A DNA stretch of 54,666 bases from Planctomycetota bacterium (lineage in GTDB: Bacteria; Planctomycetota; PLA2; JAEUHO01). The notes below the pieces were generated by a model. That model had not been told where the DNA came from. It made no database searches and worked only from the letters and a program-made list of their open reading frames with translations. This document shows, piece by piece, positions 17,805 to 26,352 of this stretch. The translations under genes and the position numbers were made by a program. Positions within the stretch are counted from its first letter, which is position 1. Every line of letters starts with the position of its first letter. The DNA lies in contig JACKGW010000016.1 in assembly GCA_020631815.1 (NCBI GenBank), positions 1-54,666 on the forward strand, given 5' to 3'.

Positions 17805-17820
17805 TGTTTCCCGGGAAACA
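17805..17820. promoter_or_regulatory. parS-like site 2
   Basis: A second identical copy of TGTTTCCCGGGAAACA, 41 bp centre-to-centre from the first and 43 bp before the start of the divergent membrane-protein gene. Two exact copies so close together support real ParB-binding sites. Confidence 0.9.
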
Positions 17821-17862
17821 ACCGCGTCCACCCGACCCCCCGCCGGTGTAGGACATCCAGAG

Positions 17863-18558
17863 ATGGCTGCCCACGCCCTCGCTTCGCTGCGCTTCATGTG
17901 GCGTACCCCCATGAGCTGGGGTCTCGGCGCCGTCGGCGTCTTCGTCGGCTGGTTTGGGGTCGCCTTGGCGGTCCTGGCCCTCCACGACGACCCGGATCGG
18001 CGGGCCCACGTTGTCGCCAGCTCGGCAGCCCTGGCCGCCACGCTGCTCCTCCTGTGGTGCCTGGCGCGGCTGCTCGGCGAGGATCGACGCGGCGGGTTCG
18101 CCCTGGCAGCGGATTCGGCAGGCCCCGGGCCGGGAGGCCGGATCATGGGCCGCTGGCTCGGATGCTCCGCGGGCGCGGCGCTCCTGGGCGTGGTTGCGAC
18201 GCTCCTGGCCGGGTGGGTTGCTCGAGCTCCCATGAGCACGTCACTATACTTGTCGAGTGCATATAGTGTCTCCTTGCTCCTCCTCGCGGCCTGGACATGC
18301 CTCCTGAGCCCTGTTCTTGGGCCTGGGCGAGCCGCCGCGGCCGGAGCCGCGCTGTACCTGATGGGGCACTTGCCCTGGGGTCGCCCACCTCTGGGCCAGG
18401 GGCTCGCGGGCCGGGTGGTGGGCGCGCTGCTCCCGCGACCGCCCCTCGTGGAGTCACCTCTGGCGGCCGCACCGGCCTCGCTGCTCGCGGCCGTCGGGCT
18501 CGCACTTCTGGCAGCCCTGGTCGCGGAACGGGTCCGATCGACCGATCCCATGATCTGA
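17863..18558 (+). CDS. Polytopic membrane protein, permease-like
   Basis: 231 residues with about six hydrophobic helices (for example LGAVGVFVGWFGVALAVLAL, LAATLLLLWCLARLL, LGVVATLLAGWVA, and LAAVGLALLAALVAERV at the end). The layout resembles ABC-2-type or heme-exporter membrane subunits, but there is no ATPase neighbour and no defining motif, so the role is unknown. The start at ATG 17863 lies just after the two parS sites; the frame is open further upstream, but translating through the parS palindromes is implausible. Promoter activity could be affected by ParB spreading. Confidence 0.65.
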   Translation: MAAHALASLRFMWRTPMSWGLGAVGVFVGWFGVALAVLALHDDPDRRAHVVASSAALAATLLLLWCLARLLGEDRRGGFALAADSAGPGPGGRIMGRWLGCSAGAALLGVVATLLAGWVARAPMSTSLYLSSAYSVSLLLLAAWTCLLSPVLGPGRAAAAGAALYLMGHLPWGRPPLGQGLAGRVVGALLPRPPLVESPLAAAPASLLAAVGLALLAALVAERVRSTDPMI

Positions 18559-18626
18559 TCAAGGCTGGATGACCTCGGACTTCCGGCCGGGGCGGCACGA
18601 GACCTTCGAGGATCGACACCCACCAC

Positions 18627-19349
18627 GTGCGCTACGGCATCTTCGCGGACATCCACGCCAACGAGCCGGCTCTCGATGCCGTTCTCGCCGCCCTCGAGGC
18701 CGAGAAGGTCGATCGCCTTCTCTGCCTGGGCGACCTCGTGGGCTACGGGGCCGACGCTCGCCGCTGCGTCGAGAAGGTGCGGGCCCTGGACATCCCGGTC
18801 ATTGCCGGCAACCACGACTGGGCCGTCGCCGGAAGGCTTGGGCTCGAGTACTTCAACCCGCACGCCCGTGCGGCCGTGATCTGGACCCGCGGTGAGCTGG
18901 ACGACGAGGCGGTGCGCTGGCTGGCGTCGCTGGAGCCGATCGACACGGTGGGGGACCTGACGCTCGCCCACGGCACGGTCCACGAGCCCGAGCTGTTCGA
19001 GTACATGACCACGGGCTACGACGCCTATCGCTCGTTCGCGGCGATGAAGACGGACGTCGGCTTCGTGGGCCACAGCCACGTGCCGGTTGCGTTCTTCTTC
19101 GACGGCACCGCGGTCACCTACAGCGTGGAGGCGGACCTCACGCGCGGCGATCGCCGCGTGATCGCGAACCCGGGTTCGGTCGGCCAGCCCCGCGACGAGG
19201 ACCCGCGGGCGTCGTACCTCGTGTACGACGACGAGGATGGCCGGCTGCTGCAGCGGCGCGTCGAGTACGACATCGAAGAGGCGGCTCGGCGCATCCTGGA
19301 CGCCGGGCTACCGCCCATCTTGGCCGAGCGGCTGCACGTCGGCAGGTAG
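18627..19349 (+). CDS. Calcineurin-like metallophosphoesterase
   Basis: 240 residues, a compact phosphoesterase of the YfcE/MJ0936 type. All metal-binding motifs are present in order: D-x-H (FADIHANE), GD (LCLGDLVGYG), GNHD (IAGNHDW), His in LAHG, and GHSHVP, then the late ANPGSVGQPRD segment typical of the subgroup. Such enzymes use two metal ions to hydrolyse phosphodiesters or protein phosphates; the substrate cannot be told. The start is GTG 18627, preceded by GAGGAT about 15 bp upstream, so the start is slightly uncertain. It lies in the same direction as the permease-like gene, 68 bp downstream. Confidence 0.88.
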   Translation: MRYGIFADIHANEPALDAVLAALEAEKVDRLLCLGDLVGYGADARRCVEKVRALDIPVIAGNHDWAVAGRLGLEYFNPHARAAVIWTRGELDDEAVRWLASLEPIDTVGDLTLAHGTVHEPELFEYMTTGYDAYRSFAAMKTDVGFVGHSHVPVAFFFDGTAVTYSVEADLTRGDRRVIANPGSVGQPRDEDPRASYLVYDDEDGRLLQRRVEYDIEEAARRILDAGLPPILAERLHVGR

Positions 19350-19393
19350 GCGCGGGATCCCGGCACCCGGTCCCTGCGGGTCCGGGGCGGCAT

Positions 19394-19414
19394 GAGGCCG
19401 GTATCCTCGGCCTC
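19394..19414 (+). terminator. Short hairpin between phosphoesterase and winged-helix genes
   Basis: GAGGCCG, 7-nt loop GTATCCT, CGGCCTC: a perfect 7-bp stem between two same-strand genes, ahead of the strong GGAGGAGG ribosome site at 19428. No T-run follows, so it may be a weak terminator or a processing stem. Confidence 0.4.
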
Positions 19415-19441
19415 CCGGACGAACTCCGGAGGAGGAACCCC

Positions 19442-19933
19442 ATGGACGGCGACGATCGCACCGTCTTCCACGTGACGGCCGACGGCGTGGAGCTGGAGTT
19501 CGAGGGAACCGAAGAGTTCGTCACGCGTCAGGTGGAGCGCTTCCGCGGCTTCCTCGAGCGCGCCATCGGCTTTGCGGCGACGGGTCAGGCCACGCTGGAG
19601 GCACCCGACGTCGCCGTGGCCAACACACCCGCGTCGATCGTCGCGTTCTCCGACTTCGCCGCAGCCAACCCCGTGCGTGACGGACGCGGCGCCATCCAGG
19701 AGCGCATCCTGATGGCGATCTATCACATGGAACACAACGTCGGGCGCCCGGGCGCGACGACGGACGATATCTCGTTCTGCTTCTCGCAGGCCGGTTGGGA
19801 AGAGCCTGGGTCGTTGCACAACCACCTCGGCATCCTCAAGCGCAAGAAGGGTCTGCTCGACGACTCCGCCGGTCGGGGGCTCTATCGCCTGAGCGAAGCT
19901 GGTCGCGAGTACTGCTCCCACCGGTTCCGGTAG
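19442..19933 (+). CDS. Hypothetical protein with C-terminal winged-helix-like domain
   Basis: 163 residues. The N-terminal 45 residues hold a beta-rich start (FHVTADGVELEFEGTEEFV) leading into a helix (TRQVERFRGFLERAIG). After a loop, residues of about 85-163 look like a winged helix: a helix ERILMAIYHMEHN, then TTDDISFCFSQAGW, a recognition-like helix SLHNHLGILKRKKGLLDD and a wing ending GLYRLSEAGREY. The last part reads like DNA-binding repressors with a terminal LSEAGR, but no family is recognised. A very strong GGAGGAGG precedes the ATG. It converges with hemW, stops 3 bp apart. Confidence 0.7.
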   Translation: MDGDDRTVFHVTADGVELEFEGTEEFVTRQVERFRGFLERAIGFAATGQATLEAPDVAVANTPASIVAFSDFAAANPVRDGRGAIQERILMAIYHMEHNVGRPGATTDDISFCFSQAGWEEPGSLHNHLGILKRKKGLLDDSAGRGLYRLSEAGREYCSHRFR

Positions 19934-19936
19934 GAA

Positions 19937-21127
19937 CTACGCGTCGGGCTCGGCAAGCAGGCCGAGCACCGTGTCGAGCACGTTGCGCCCCGCAGGCGTA
20001 GCGACGAGTCGCAGCCCCGCGCGCCGCACGAGGCCCTGGGCCTCCAGCGACGAGAGGGCTTGCGCGCGCGTGACGGCCACGTCGACACCGGTCCGCTCGC
20101 GGACGAGCTCGATGTCGACACCCTCCGCCAAGCGCAGGCCCATGAGCAGGTGCTCGACGGCGCGCGCGTCGGCCTCGACCTCTTCTTCGAACGAGACGGG
20201 TACGTCGCCCGCGCGAACCCGTGCCACGTAGCGGGCGGGGTCGTCCTCGAGCTTCCAGCGCTTGCCGCGGACGTGACCGTGGCCCCCGGCTCCCACGGCG
20301 ATCCAGTCCGCGTTGCGCCAGTACGCCAGGTTGTGTTGGCTCTCGTTGCCGGGCGTCGCGAAGTTGCTGATCTCGTAGCGCTCGAGGCCCGCTGCCTCCA
20401 GGATCTCGGCGGTGGCGTCCAGATGGGCGAGCTCGCGATCCGGGTCGGGGCCCGGCAGGCGGCCCTCTTCCCACGCCCGCGTGAAGGCCGTGCCCGGCTC
20501 GTAGGTAAGCACGTACGCGCTTACGTGATCGGGCGAGAGATCGACGACGCGGCGCACGTCGGCACGCTGCTCGCCCAGGCTCTGGCCCGGGATGGCCAGG
20601 ATCAGGTCCAGCGAGAGACGCGGCATGCCGGCGCGACGCAGGATCTCGATGGCCCGCACCGTGTCCGCAGGCCCGTGCGCACGTCCCAGCGTGGCGAGGT
20701 GCGTGGGATGGAAGCTCTGGGCGCCGAGGCTCACGCGATTCACGCCTGCGGCCATCAAGGCCTCGACCTTGGCGATCTCCAGCGTTCCGGGATTGGCTTC
20801 GACCGTCCACTCCACCAGCTGCGGGCCACGCACATGACGTCCGATGGCTTCGGCCTGCCGCGCAATGACGTCGACGCGACCGTGCGTCGGCGTACCGCCG
20901 CCCACGAACACGGTCTTGGCCCGCAGCCACGGGGACCACGCCTCGAGCTCGGCCTCGAGCGCCTCCAGGTAGGGACCCATCTCCGCATCACGACCTGCGT
21001 ACGAGTTGAAGTCGCAGTACGGACACAGCTGCCGACAGAACGGCATGTGCACGTAGAGGTGCTCGATGGGGGCGTCGGCGCGCGACGCGACGGCCTCGGG
21101 CCACGTCGCGCGCGAGACGACGGTCAC
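19937..21127 (-). CDS. hemW: HemW-type radical SAM protein (heme chaperone)
   Basis: 396 residues. The radical-SAM cluster motif C-x3-C-x2-C is Cys31, Cys35 and Cys38 (MPFCRQLCPYCDFNSYAG), followed by FVGGGTPT, EANPGTLE and GVNRVSLGAQSFHPT, all as in HemW. HemW, once annotated as oxygen-independent coproporphyrinogen oxidase, inserts heme into client proteins; the extra N-terminal Cys of true HemN is absent. The C-terminal HemN_C domain reads as a winged helix (LSSLEAQGLVRRAGLRLVAT). The start is GTG 21127, overlapping the stop of the sigma-factor gene (GTGA), so the two are translationally coupled. Confidence 0.9.
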   Translation of the reverse strand: MTVVSRATWPEAVASRADAPIEHLYVHMPFCRQLCPYCDFNSYAGRDAEMGPYLEALEAELEAWSPWLRAKTVFVGGGTPTHGRVDVIARQAEAIGRHVRGPQLVEWTVEANPGTLEIAKVEALMAAGVNRVSLGAQSFHPTHLATLGRAHGPADTVRAIEILRRAGMPRLSLDLILAIPGQSLGEQRADVRRVVDLSPDHVSAYVLTYEPGTAFTRAWEEGRLPGPDPDRELAHLDATAEILEAAGLERYEISNFATPGNESQHNLAYWRNADWIAVGAGGHGHVRGKRWKLEDDPARYVARVRAGDVPVSFEEEVEADARAVEHLLMGLRLAEGVDIELVRERTGVDVAVTRAQALSSLEAQGLVRRAGLRLVATPAGRNVLDTVLGLLAEPDA

Positions 21128-21960
21128 GGACGTCCCGACATCGACTGGCGCAGTCGCCCCACGGCCTCGTGCTCGAGCTGGCGCACCCGCTCGCGGGAGA
21201 TCTCGAGCTTGCGCGCGATCTCGCGAAGCGTGAGCGGCGCGTCGTGCTCGCCCAGCCCGTAGCGCATGCGCAGGATCGTTGCCTCGCGCGCTCCGAGGCG
21301 ATCGATGTGCTCGTGAAGCTCGGCCCGCTCGAACGAGCTGAAGTCGATCAAGTCCGGCCGCTCGGCGCGCGGGTCCACCACGGCGTCCACCGTCTCGAAG
21401 AGAAGGTCCAGCGACACGGCCGACGTGCCGGGCAGGCTGTTCTCGTAGAGGCGGAGGATGAGCTTGCGGCGACCCACCGGCGGGTTCATGGCGTCCACGA
21501 GCTCGTCGGGCTCGGGAGCGCGGCCGTTCTCCTGCTCGAAGGTGCGGGCGAAGGCCCGCCAGCGGTTCAGCTCTTCCGCCATGTAGGACGGGATGCGAAC
21601 CGTCTTCACCTTGTTCATCAAGGCGCGACGCACGGCTTGCTTGATCCACCACGTGGCGTAGGTGCTGAAGCGCGTGTCCATGTCGGGGTCGAACTTCTCG
21701 ACAGCATGGACGAGACCGACGTTGCCTTCCTCGACGAGGTCGGGGAGCGACAGACCGCGGCCGCTGTAGCGCTTGGCGACCGAGACGACCAGCCGCAGGT
21801 TGGCCAGGATCATCTCGTTGCGCGCTTCCATGGCGTCGACGTGGTCCACGTCCTGCGCCTGGATACGGCGGGCCAGTGCCTTTTCCTGGTCGGCGTCCAG
21901 CAGGGCATGCCGCTGGATCTCCTTCAGGTAGGTGTCGAACGATGCCTCGCTGCGCGCCAT
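21124..21960 (-). CDS. RNA polymerase sigma factor, sigma-70 family (RpoD/RpoS/RpoH type)
   Basis: 278 residues. Region 1.2 (FDTYLKEIQRHALLDADQE), region 2 with the core-binding and -10-reading helices (ANLRLVVSVAKRYSGRG, LVEEGNVGLVHAVEKFDPD, FSTYATWWIKQAVRRAL), region 3 (RIPSYMAEELNRWRAFAR) and region 4 (LTLREIARKLEISRERVRQL) are all present. Region 1.1 is missing, so this is a group 2 or 3 alternative sigma rather than the housekeeping one. It sits between bshA and hemW in a cotranscribed run, suggesting a link to redox or stress responses. The start ATG 21960 lies 9 bp after the bshA stop; the preceding in-frame GTG 21963 is equally possible. Confidence 0.92.
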   Translation of the reverse strand: MARSEASFDTYLKEIQRHALLDADQEKALARRIQAQDVDHVDAMEARNEMILANLRLVVSVAKRYSGRGLSLPDLVEEGNVGLVHAVEKFDPDMDTRFSTYATWWIKQAVRRALMNKVKTVRIPSYMAEELNRWRAFARTFEQENGRAPEPDELVDAMNPPVGRRKLILRLYENSLPGTSAVSLDLLFETVDAVVDPRAERPDLIDFSSFERAELHEHIDRLGAREATILRMRYGLGEHDAPLTLREIARKLEISRERVRQLEHEAVGRLRQSMSGRP

Positions 21961-21969
21961 CACGAGATG

Positions 21970-23145
21970 TTAGTCGGCCGTTTCGGGCCTGGGACGTGAG
22001 CCCGAAGCCAGCACGTCGCGGTAGATGGCTTCGTAGCGCGCCACGACGGGCTCGCGGGCAAACCGCGTGACGGCCGCAGAACGGGCCGCGGCGGCCATGA
22101 CAGCCAGCTGTTCGGGTTCGGCGAGGAGGTCGAGCGCGTAGCGGCCCATGTCCGGCAGGTCCTCCGGCGGGACGAGCCGTCCCGTGACGCCGTCCTCGAT
22201 GACCTCGGGCAGACCGCCTGCCTTGGTGGCCAGCGGCACCGCGCCGCACGCCATCGCCTCGAGCGCCGCGAGCCCGAACGACTCGTAGCGACTCGGCAAG
22301 AGGAAGAGATCGGCCGCGGGCAGCAGGTTCTCCACGTCGCTCTGCGCACCCAGGAAGCGCACGTGCGAACGCAGGCCCAGCGTCTGCACCCGCGCCTCGC
22401 AGGCCGCGCGGTCCGGCCCATCGCCGACGAGTACGAGTGTCGCGGGCCGCTCCGCAGCAACTTGGGCGAACGCGTCCACGACCAGCGGCGTCTGCTTCAC
22501 CGGGCGGAAGTTGCTGACGTGCATGAGCACGCTCTCGCCCCCGCGCGCGAAGCACCCGCGCAACGGGCTCGGGCGAATCGGATGGAAGCGCTCCCCGTCG
22601 ACGAAGTTCGGAACGATGTCGAGCTTGCGATCGATGCCGAAGACGCGCCGCGTCTCCTCCGCGAGGTACTCCGAGACGCAGGTGACGCGATCCGAACGCG
22701 CGAGCGCGTAGCGCGTCACGCGGGTGTACGACGGATCCTGCCCGACCACCGTGATATCGGTGCCGTGCAGCGTGGTCACCACGGGGACGCGACGCGGCCG
22801 CAGCATGTCCTTCACGGCCAGCGCCGCCATCGCGTGCGGGATCGCGTAGTGCGCGTGGATGAGATCGAGCCCCACGTCCTCGGCGACTTCGGCGACGCGG
22901 GAGGTCAGCGCCAGGTCGTAGGGCGGGTAGCGGAACAGCGGATACGACGACACGGCGACTTCGTGCAAGTGCACGCGCTCGTCGAAGGGATCGTGTCGCG
23001 CGGGCGGTGCGTAGCTGAAGAGGTGCACCGTATGACCGCGCTGGGCCAGGCCCTGCGCCAGCTCCACGGCCACCACACCGGAGCCGCCGAACGTCGGGTA
23101 GCAGAGGATCCCGACCGAGAGCGGGCGCTCGGAGGCGTCGGTCAC
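21970..23145 (-). CDS. bshA: BshA: GlcNAc transferase to L-malate (bacillithiol step 1)
   Basis: 391 residues, GT4/GT-B glycosyltransferase. Visible BshA features: GILCYPTFGGSGVVAVELAQ at the N-terminus, HAHYAIPHAMAA, TTLHGTDITVVGQD, DIVPNFVDGERF, HVSNFRPVKQT, and the nucleotide-binding SRYESFGLAALEAMACG. BshA joins GlcNAc from UDP-GlcNAc to L-malate, the first step of bacillithiol synthesis. The start GTG 23145 overlaps the bshB1 stop (GTGA). With bshB1 and bshC directly upstream the pathway assignment is strong. Generic glycosyltransferase annotation would be the cautious alternative, but the context argues against it. Confidence 0.93.
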   Translation of the reverse strand: MTDASERPLSVGILCYPTFGGSGVVAVELAQGLAQRGHTVHLFSYAPPARHDPFDERVHLHEVAVSSYPLFRYPPYDLALTSRVAEVAEDVGLDLIHAHYAIPHAMAALAVKDMLRPRRVPVVTTLHGTDITVVGQDPSYTRVTRYALARSDRVTCVSEYLAEETRRVFGIDRKLDIVPNFVDGERFHPIRPSPLRGCFARGGESVLMHVSNFRPVKQTPLVVDAFAQVAAERPATLVLVGDGPDRAACEARVQTLGLRSHVRFLGAQSDVENLLPAADLFLLPSRYESFGLAALEAMACGAVPLATKAGGLPEVIEDGVTGRLVPPEDLPDMGRYALDLLAEPEQLAVMAAAARSAAVTRFAREPVVARYEAIYRDVLASGSRPRPETAD

Positions 23146-23921
23146 AGGACGGCCCAGCCTCGCTTGCGGAACGCCTCGAGCGGATCGTCGATGGGGACCA
23201 TGCGGTCCACACGGAAGGGCTCGCCGTAGGCCGCGCCGATGCGCGAACCCCAGTACGCGTAGCGCGCTTCCAGCCGCCGCGCGAAGTCCGGGGACGCGAT
23301 GTTCGTGACCGTGCCGCCGCGCGGACCCTCGCCCAGCTGCGAGCCGTAGCAGCGCACCGCCTCCATGCGCAGCTCCCACACATCCGTCACGTCGACGATG
23401 AACGACGGGGTGGGCTCGAGATGTCCGAAGTACTCGACGAGCGCGTCCGGCCGATGGGGGGGCAAGCCACCGCCTGGCGCGCGCGCGATCGTCGCGGCGT
23501 AGTAGGCACGCCGCACCATCTCGGCGGCAGCGAGGTGATCGGGGTGACGGTCCTCGCGGCACGGCGACAAGACCAAGCGCGGACGCCAGCGACGGATGGC
23601 GGCCACCACGGCCTCCTCCTGCTCGGGCACCACGCGCAAGCCCGCGTCGGGCAACCCGAGGTTCTCGCGTCCCGCGAGACCCAGGACGCGCGCTGCTGCT
23701 GCCGCTTCTTCGGCGCGCTGCTCGGGCGTGCCGCGCGTACCCGCTTCGCCTCGCGTGAAGTCCACGATCACGCAGCGCTTGCCGGCCTGCGCTTGGCGCA
23801 GCAACAGCCCGCCGGCACAGATCTCGACGTCATCAGGATGCGGGCCGAACGCCAGGACGTCCGCCGGTTCGGGCAGGTCATGCATGGCCGGGATGGTCCC
23901 CCCGAGGGCAGCCCGTGTCAT
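23142..23921 (-). CDS. bshB1: BshB1: N-acetylglucosaminyl-malate deacetylase (bacillithiol step 2)
   Basis: 259 residues (247 if ATG 23885 is used), a PIG-L/LmbE-type zinc deacetylase. The metal and base motif is AFGPHPDDVEICAGG, the second motif is SPCREDRHPDHLAA, and the BshB1 pattern FTRGEAGTRGTPEQRAEE and EAVRCYGSQ is present. It removes acetate from GlcNAc-malate. ATG 23921 overlaps the bshC stop as ATGA, matching the coupling used throughout this run, so it is preferred; the internal ATG 23885 follows a G-rich stretch at a long spacing. Both flanking genes are bacillithiol genes. Confidence 0.92.
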   Translation of the reverse strand: MTRAALGGTIPAMHDLPEPADVLAFGPHPDDVEICAGGLLLRQAQAGKRCVIVDFTRGEAGTRGTPEQRAEEAAAAARVLGLAGRENLGLPDAGLRVVPEQEEAVVAAIRRWRPRLVLSPCREDRHPDHLAAAEMVRRAYYAATIARAPGGGLPPHRPDALVEYFGHLEPTPSFIVDVTDVWELRMEAVRCYGSQLGEGPRGGTVTNIASPDFARRLEARYAYWGSRIGAAYGEPFRVDRMVPIDDPLEAFRKRGWAVL

Positions 23922-25573
23922 GGGGCGGCTGGGTCGAGCTCGAAAACGACGTGGCCTGGCACGAGCGGGTCCAACGCCCCGAGGCCCGCGCGCAGGGCCT
24001 CGAGCCCATGCCGCGCCGCGAACGACCACGGGGAGAGGAAGCGGTCTTGCCCCCGACCCCGGGGCCAGAGCATTTCGGCGGCCCGTGCGTAGCGGGCCCC
24101 GTCCATCCCGGCATCGGCGGCCTGCCCGGCGCGCACGGAGGCCTCGGCCTTCTCCCACGTCGAGCGCAAGCGGTCGAGCGCGCGGCCCATGGCTTCGCCC
24201 GCCCGTCCGCCGCCCTCGACGAGATCGATGACGGACGCAGGCCACGTGGCCAGGTGTTCGGCCATCGCCTGGCTCCAGCGTTCGTCGGTGGCACGCTGCG
24301 GGGCGCCCGCGTCGGCGCCGCGGGCGAGCGCCGCACCCGCGTCGAGGCCAAAGGCGCCGAGTCGATCGATCGTCTTGCGATCGACCCACGTCGCCTCGGG
24401 ACGCGGCAGCGCGAGAGGGAACGGGAGGCCAAGGTCCAGCGCCGCCGCCCGGACCTGGGCCTGGTACGCGATCTCGGTGGGACCCGCGACGTAGGCCACG
24501 ACGGGCAACAAGGCGTTCTGCACGAACACGCGCCCGACCACGTTGCCGCTCGCCAAGCGCGGGTTTGCTTCGACACGCGCGGCCATCGTCTCGAGATCCG
24601 GCGCCGTGACCTCGCCGCGTGCACTCACCTGACCGTCCGGCTCGACACCCACGCGAAGCCGCGGACCGTCTTCCGCGTCGCGCACGAACAACGGCAAGGA
24701 ACCAAGCTCTGGATCGAGCGGGGCCGGGAGGCCCGCGGCACGAAGCCGTGTCCCCGTTTCGCGAATGCGGTCGTGGATGCGCGCGCCGTCACGCACCAGC
24801 CGAGCCAACGTCGGACCCGCCGCGGGCAGGAGGTCGAACGGATCGAGTACGACGATGCCCGCGTCCCCGAACACGTGCAGCAGCGAGCGCATGGCATGCG
24901 CGACGAAGCCCTCGGCAGCGGCGGGTTGGAGCGGATCCACGACCGCGTGTGCGCGGGGCGTGTCCGGAAGCGCGTCGAGCAGCCCGGCGTACACCTCCGC
25001 CAAGGCGCCGGGCGCGAGATCCACGTGCTCCAAGCTGCGCCCGTCGGGCGTGGCCTCGACGCGCAGCAGGCGGGCCACGCCCTCGCGATCGAGCACACCC
25101 AGGCGATTGGCTTCGTCGAGGTCGTGGTCTTCGCTTGCGCACCAGAACACCGGCACGACGGCCGGACCCTCCAAGGCATCGAGGCGGCGCGCGAGGTGCA
25201 CGGCACCCGCCAGCTTGTGCGCGGTCAAGAGCGGCCCACCGAAGAGGCCGGGCTGCTGCCCCGTCACGATGGCGACGGCTTCGCCACGCACCAAGCGGCG
25301 CGCGGCCTCGACGGCTCGCGCGCCGGATCCCAACGCGACCTGGCGCTCCACGATGGCTGCGGCCACGTCCTCGGGAAGCGGTCGCGCGCGCGACGCGACG
25401 TCCTCGAGCACGGTGCGCCACGCGGCCTCGTCAGCAGGAGGCGGAGGAAGGAACTCCAGCGCGTCGCCCTCTCGCGCACGCAGAGCGCGAGCAAACGCAC
25501 TCGTCGGCGGCCCCGCATCAGGCGCCAAGCGGTGGATGCGGGGATTCGGCAAGCTCACCCCCCGAAGGTTCAC
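23918..25573 (-). CDS. bshC: BshC: bacillithiol cysteine-adding enzyme (step 3)
   Basis: 551 residues, normal for BshC. Diagnostic segments: AIVTGQQPGLFGGPLLTAHK, VPVFWCASEDHDLDEANR, and the late RFLSPWSFAARHGLEAL. The Rossmann-like core is followed by a long C-terminal coiled-coil region (about residues 400-500). BshC adds cysteine to GlcN-malate to give bacillithiol, the low-molecular-weight thiol replacing glutathione or mycothiol. The start is GTG 25573, overlapping the stop of the methyltransferase gene (GTGA). With bshB1 and bshA it makes the full three-step set in one block. Confidence 0.93.
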   Translation of the reverse strand: MNLRGVSLPNPRIHRLAPDAGPPTSAFARALRAREGDALEFLPPPPADEAAWRTVLEDVASRARPLPEDVAAAIVERQVALGSGARAVEAARRLVRGEAVAIVTGQQPGLFGGPLLTAHKLAGAVHLARRLDALEGPAVVPVFWCASEDHDLDEANRLGVLDREGVARLLRVEATPDGRSLEHVDLAPGALAEVYAGLLDALPDTPRAHAVVDPLQPAAAEGFVAHAMRSLLHVFGDAGIVVLDPFDLLPAAGPTLARLVRDGARIHDRIRETGTRLRAAGLPAPLDPELGSLPLFVRDAEDGPRLRVGVEPDGQVSARGEVTAPDLETMAARVEANPRLASGNVVGRVFVQNALLPVVAYVAGPTEIAYQAQVRAAALDLGLPFPLALPRPEATWVDRKTIDRLGAFGLDAGAALARGADAGAPQRATDERWSQAMAEHLATWPASVIDLVEGGGRAGEAMGRALDRLRSTWEKAEASVRAGQAADAGMDGARYARAAEMLWPRGRGQDRFLSPWSFAARHGLEALRAGLGALDPLVPGHVVFELDPAAP

Positions 25574-26352
25574 CGCGGGCGGCGTGCGATGCGAACGTAG
25601 CGCGGCGCGTCGTCGGTCAACGGCCGGCCGTCGACGTGACCCATGCGATCGCCAACCAGCTCCAGGTCCGCTTCGACGAGCAGCGCGTCGACTTCCGCGG
25701 GCAGGTAGAGGCGCACCCGCTCATCGAACTCGGCGACGAGCTGGCCGCTGCCGGCATCGCGGGCCACGACGTGCTTGCGCACCACGGGGCCTTCGGGTGC
25801 GTCTTCGTCGATCTCGCGCTCCACGTCGATGCGAAGCGTGCCCTGACGCGTCGAGCTCGTGGGCTCGAGCGTGCTGCGGACGTGCGGGGCGTGGAGGAAG
25901 TCCACGAGGAACCGTCCGCCCGGCACCAAGGCCCGTCGCACACCACGGAAGATGGCGACGTCATCCTCGCGTGCCGCGAAGTAGCCAAACGAGGTGAACA
26001 TCGAGATCGCGCCCTGGAACTGCCCCGAGAAGGGCAGATGGCGCGCGTCGCCCCGCACGTACTGCGGGGCGCCCGGGAGCAGCGGGCTGCGCTCGCGTGC
26101 TTCCGTGAGCAGGTCGGCACTCAGATCCACGCCCGTTACGCGCAGGCCCAGGGATGACAGGGCGCGCGCGTAGCGACCGGCGCCGCAGGCGACGTCCAAC
26201 ACGCGCTGGCCGGGATGGACGCCCAAGTGACGCACGACGGCAGGTGCGTCGTCGCGTGCCTCGGCGTCGTTGCGGTGCGCGTACAGACGAAGCCACGCAC
26301 GATCGAACGTGCGCGCGTACCAAGGCTCGTCACGAAGCAGCGGTAGCGGCAT
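25570..26352 (-). CDS. Class I SAM-dependent methyltransferase
   Basis: 260 residues. SAM-binding motif I is VLDVACGAGRYARAL, the acidic end of strand 2 is VTGVDLSADLL, and motif IV-like sequence is ISMFTSFGYFA, as in the UbiE/Methyltransf_11/25 group. A C-terminal beta region (residues 165-255) follows. The 23-bp overlap with pyrF upstream and GTGA overlap with bshC downstream place it inside the bacillithiol run; a thiol or a bacillithiol precursor as substrate is possible but not shown. Confidence 0.85.
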   Translation of the reverse strand: MPLPLLRDEPWYARTFDRAWLRLYAHRNDAEARDDAPAVVRHLGVHPGQRVLDVACGAGRYARALSSLGLRVTGVDLSADLLTEARERSPLLPGAPQYVRGDARHLPFSGQFQGAISMFTSFGYFAAREDDVAIFRGVRRALVPGGRFLVDFLHAPHVRSTLEPTSSTRQGTLRIDVEREIDEDAPEGPVVRKHVVARDAGSGQLVAEFDERVRLYLPAEVDALLVEADLELVGDRMGHVDGRPLTDDAPRYVRIARRPR

